Shown: piece by piece, positions 6,174 through 6,389 of the stretch
Layout: each line of letters begins with the position of its first letter
How positions within the stretch are numbered: position 1 is the first letter of the stretch
NCBI GenBank assembly: GCA_018399395.1
Contig: JAGYOI010000080.1
Span: forward strand, 1 to 6,389
Length of the DNA stretch: 6,389 bases
Reading direction: 5' to 3'
Origin: Prolixibacteraceae bacterium
GTDB lineage: Bacteria > Bacteroidota > Bacteroidia > Bacteroidales > Prolixibacteraceae
Position numbers and translations under genes: made by a program
The notes under the pieces: model-generated
What the model saw: the letters and a program-made list of their open reading frames with translations, nothing else
Told to the model about the DNA's origin: nothing
The model's database searches: none

Positions 6174-6278
6174 ATGAAAAGTTGGTCGATCGATGAAAAT
6201 TGCAGTATAACTAAAATTATTGGCGGAAGATGTAATGTTTACTTTGTTGTTGTACGCCAACGTTTTATGCAAGTGTAA
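6174..6278 (+). CDS. 34-codon open frame; possible truncated N-terminus of an MBL-fold hydrolase
   Basis: An ATG seven bases after the lolD stop opens a 34-residue frame ending in TAA at 6276-6278. The first part, WSIDENCSITKIIGGRCNVYFV (residues 4-25), has a hydrophobic strand and a GGRCNVYFV motif. It resembles the first beta strands of metallo-beta-lactamase-fold hydrolases, where a GRxNVYLV stretch precedes the IDTG strand. The rest (VVRQRFMQV) does not continue that fold, and the HxHxDH metal site is absent from the window. Another frame stays open to the window end (including KKCLVDKIG), but its similarity to the expected continuation is weak. It may be a decayed remnant, a small real peptide or chance. 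A weak terminator follows eight bases later. Confidence 0.3.
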   Translation: MKSWSIDENCSITKIIGGRCNVYFVVVRQRFMQV

Positions 6279-6285
6279 AAAGTGC

Positions 6286-6334
6286 CTCGTAGATAAGATA
6301 GGTGCAAATATGCGAGAATTTATTTTGTTTTTTT
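6286..6334 (+). terminator. Weak terminator candidate closing the tatA-antiporter-lolD unit
   Basis: Bases 6286-6294 pair with 6308-6316 (eight of nine positions, one being G-U, one G-A mismatch) around a 13-base loop. A T-rich tract follows at 6317-6334, ending in a run of T at 6328-6334. The stem is imperfect and the loop long, so confidence is limited, but no better terminator is seen after lolD. Confidence 0.4.
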
Positions 6335-6370
6335 CTCCTCCCTCAAAAAGAAAAGCCAACCCACATTGCA

Positions 6371-6378
6371 CACATTTG
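6371..6378 (+). promoter_or_regulatory. Possible -7 box for a gene beyond the window
   Basis: CACATTTG matches TAnnTTTG except at the first base and continues as TTTGCA, a common Bacteroidota form also present at the rplM promoter. An A-rich stretch (6344-6354) lies upstream, but there is no TTG at the -33 position. Confidence 0.35.
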
Positions 6379-6389
6379 CAAATCGCTCA

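Noticed and set aside
6297..6310. Minus-strand promoter-like CATATTTG reading left from about 6310
   Set aside because: No -33 element at the correct spacing and no gene in that direction; it also overlaps the candidate terminator stem.
6141..6371. 76-residue minus-strand open frame overlapping the 3' end of lolD
   Set aside because: No recognisable motif, antisense to lolD and the following small frame, composition typical of a chance frame, and no promoter placed to serve it.

Overview
The window looks like a piece of a Bacteroidota chromosome, most likely Bacteroidales or Marinilabiliales. The taxon is inferred from three things: the wording of the ribosomal proteins and EF-Ts, promoters of the Bacteroidota type (TTTG, about 19 bases, TAnnTTTG), and A-rich start regions without a clear Shine-Dalgarno sequence. 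Every recognisable gene is housekeeping. I see no CRISPR array, tRNA, rRNA, insertion sequence or prophage.

Layout. (1) Bases 1-308 hold the 3' end of a plus-strand gene for a SpoIIAA-like (STAS-fold) protein, closed by a strong terminator at 342-367. (2) prmC (351-1199, minus strand), the glutamine methyltransferase for release factors, converges on it; its stop codon lies in the loop of that terminator. (3) A 285-base divergent region (1200-1484) carries a clear promoter at 1284-1314, an AT-rich inverted repeat around its -33 box, and a highly structured leader. (4) A translation operon follows on the plus strand: rplM (uL13, GTG start), rpsI (uS9), rpsB (uS2) and tsf (EF-Ts). It ends at a perfect 13-bp terminator at 4134-4168. 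A second structured element lies between rpsI and rpsB. (5) A new transcription unit starts from a TAAATTTG box and holds a TatA-like protein, a CaCA-family sodium/calcium antiporter and a LolD-type ABC ATPase (TTG start). (6) The last 223 bases hold a 34-codon open frame that may be the broken start of a metallo-beta-lactamase-fold gene, a weak terminator and a possible promoter for a gene beyond the window.

How it works together. prmC and rplM-rpsI-rpsB-tsf all serve protein synthesis: release-factor modification, large- and small-subunit proteins, and recycling of EF-Tu. The second operon is membrane-oriented: protein export, cation exchange and lipoprotein-type ABC transport. Its cistrons are nearly contiguous, but no shared pathway is obvious.

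The most interesting item is the rplM leader. It shows three hairpins, a 9-bp helix closing just before the GTG start, and a long-range complementarity between the first hairpin and the loop of the third. This suggests an autoregulatory ribosomal-protein leader or an RNA switch.
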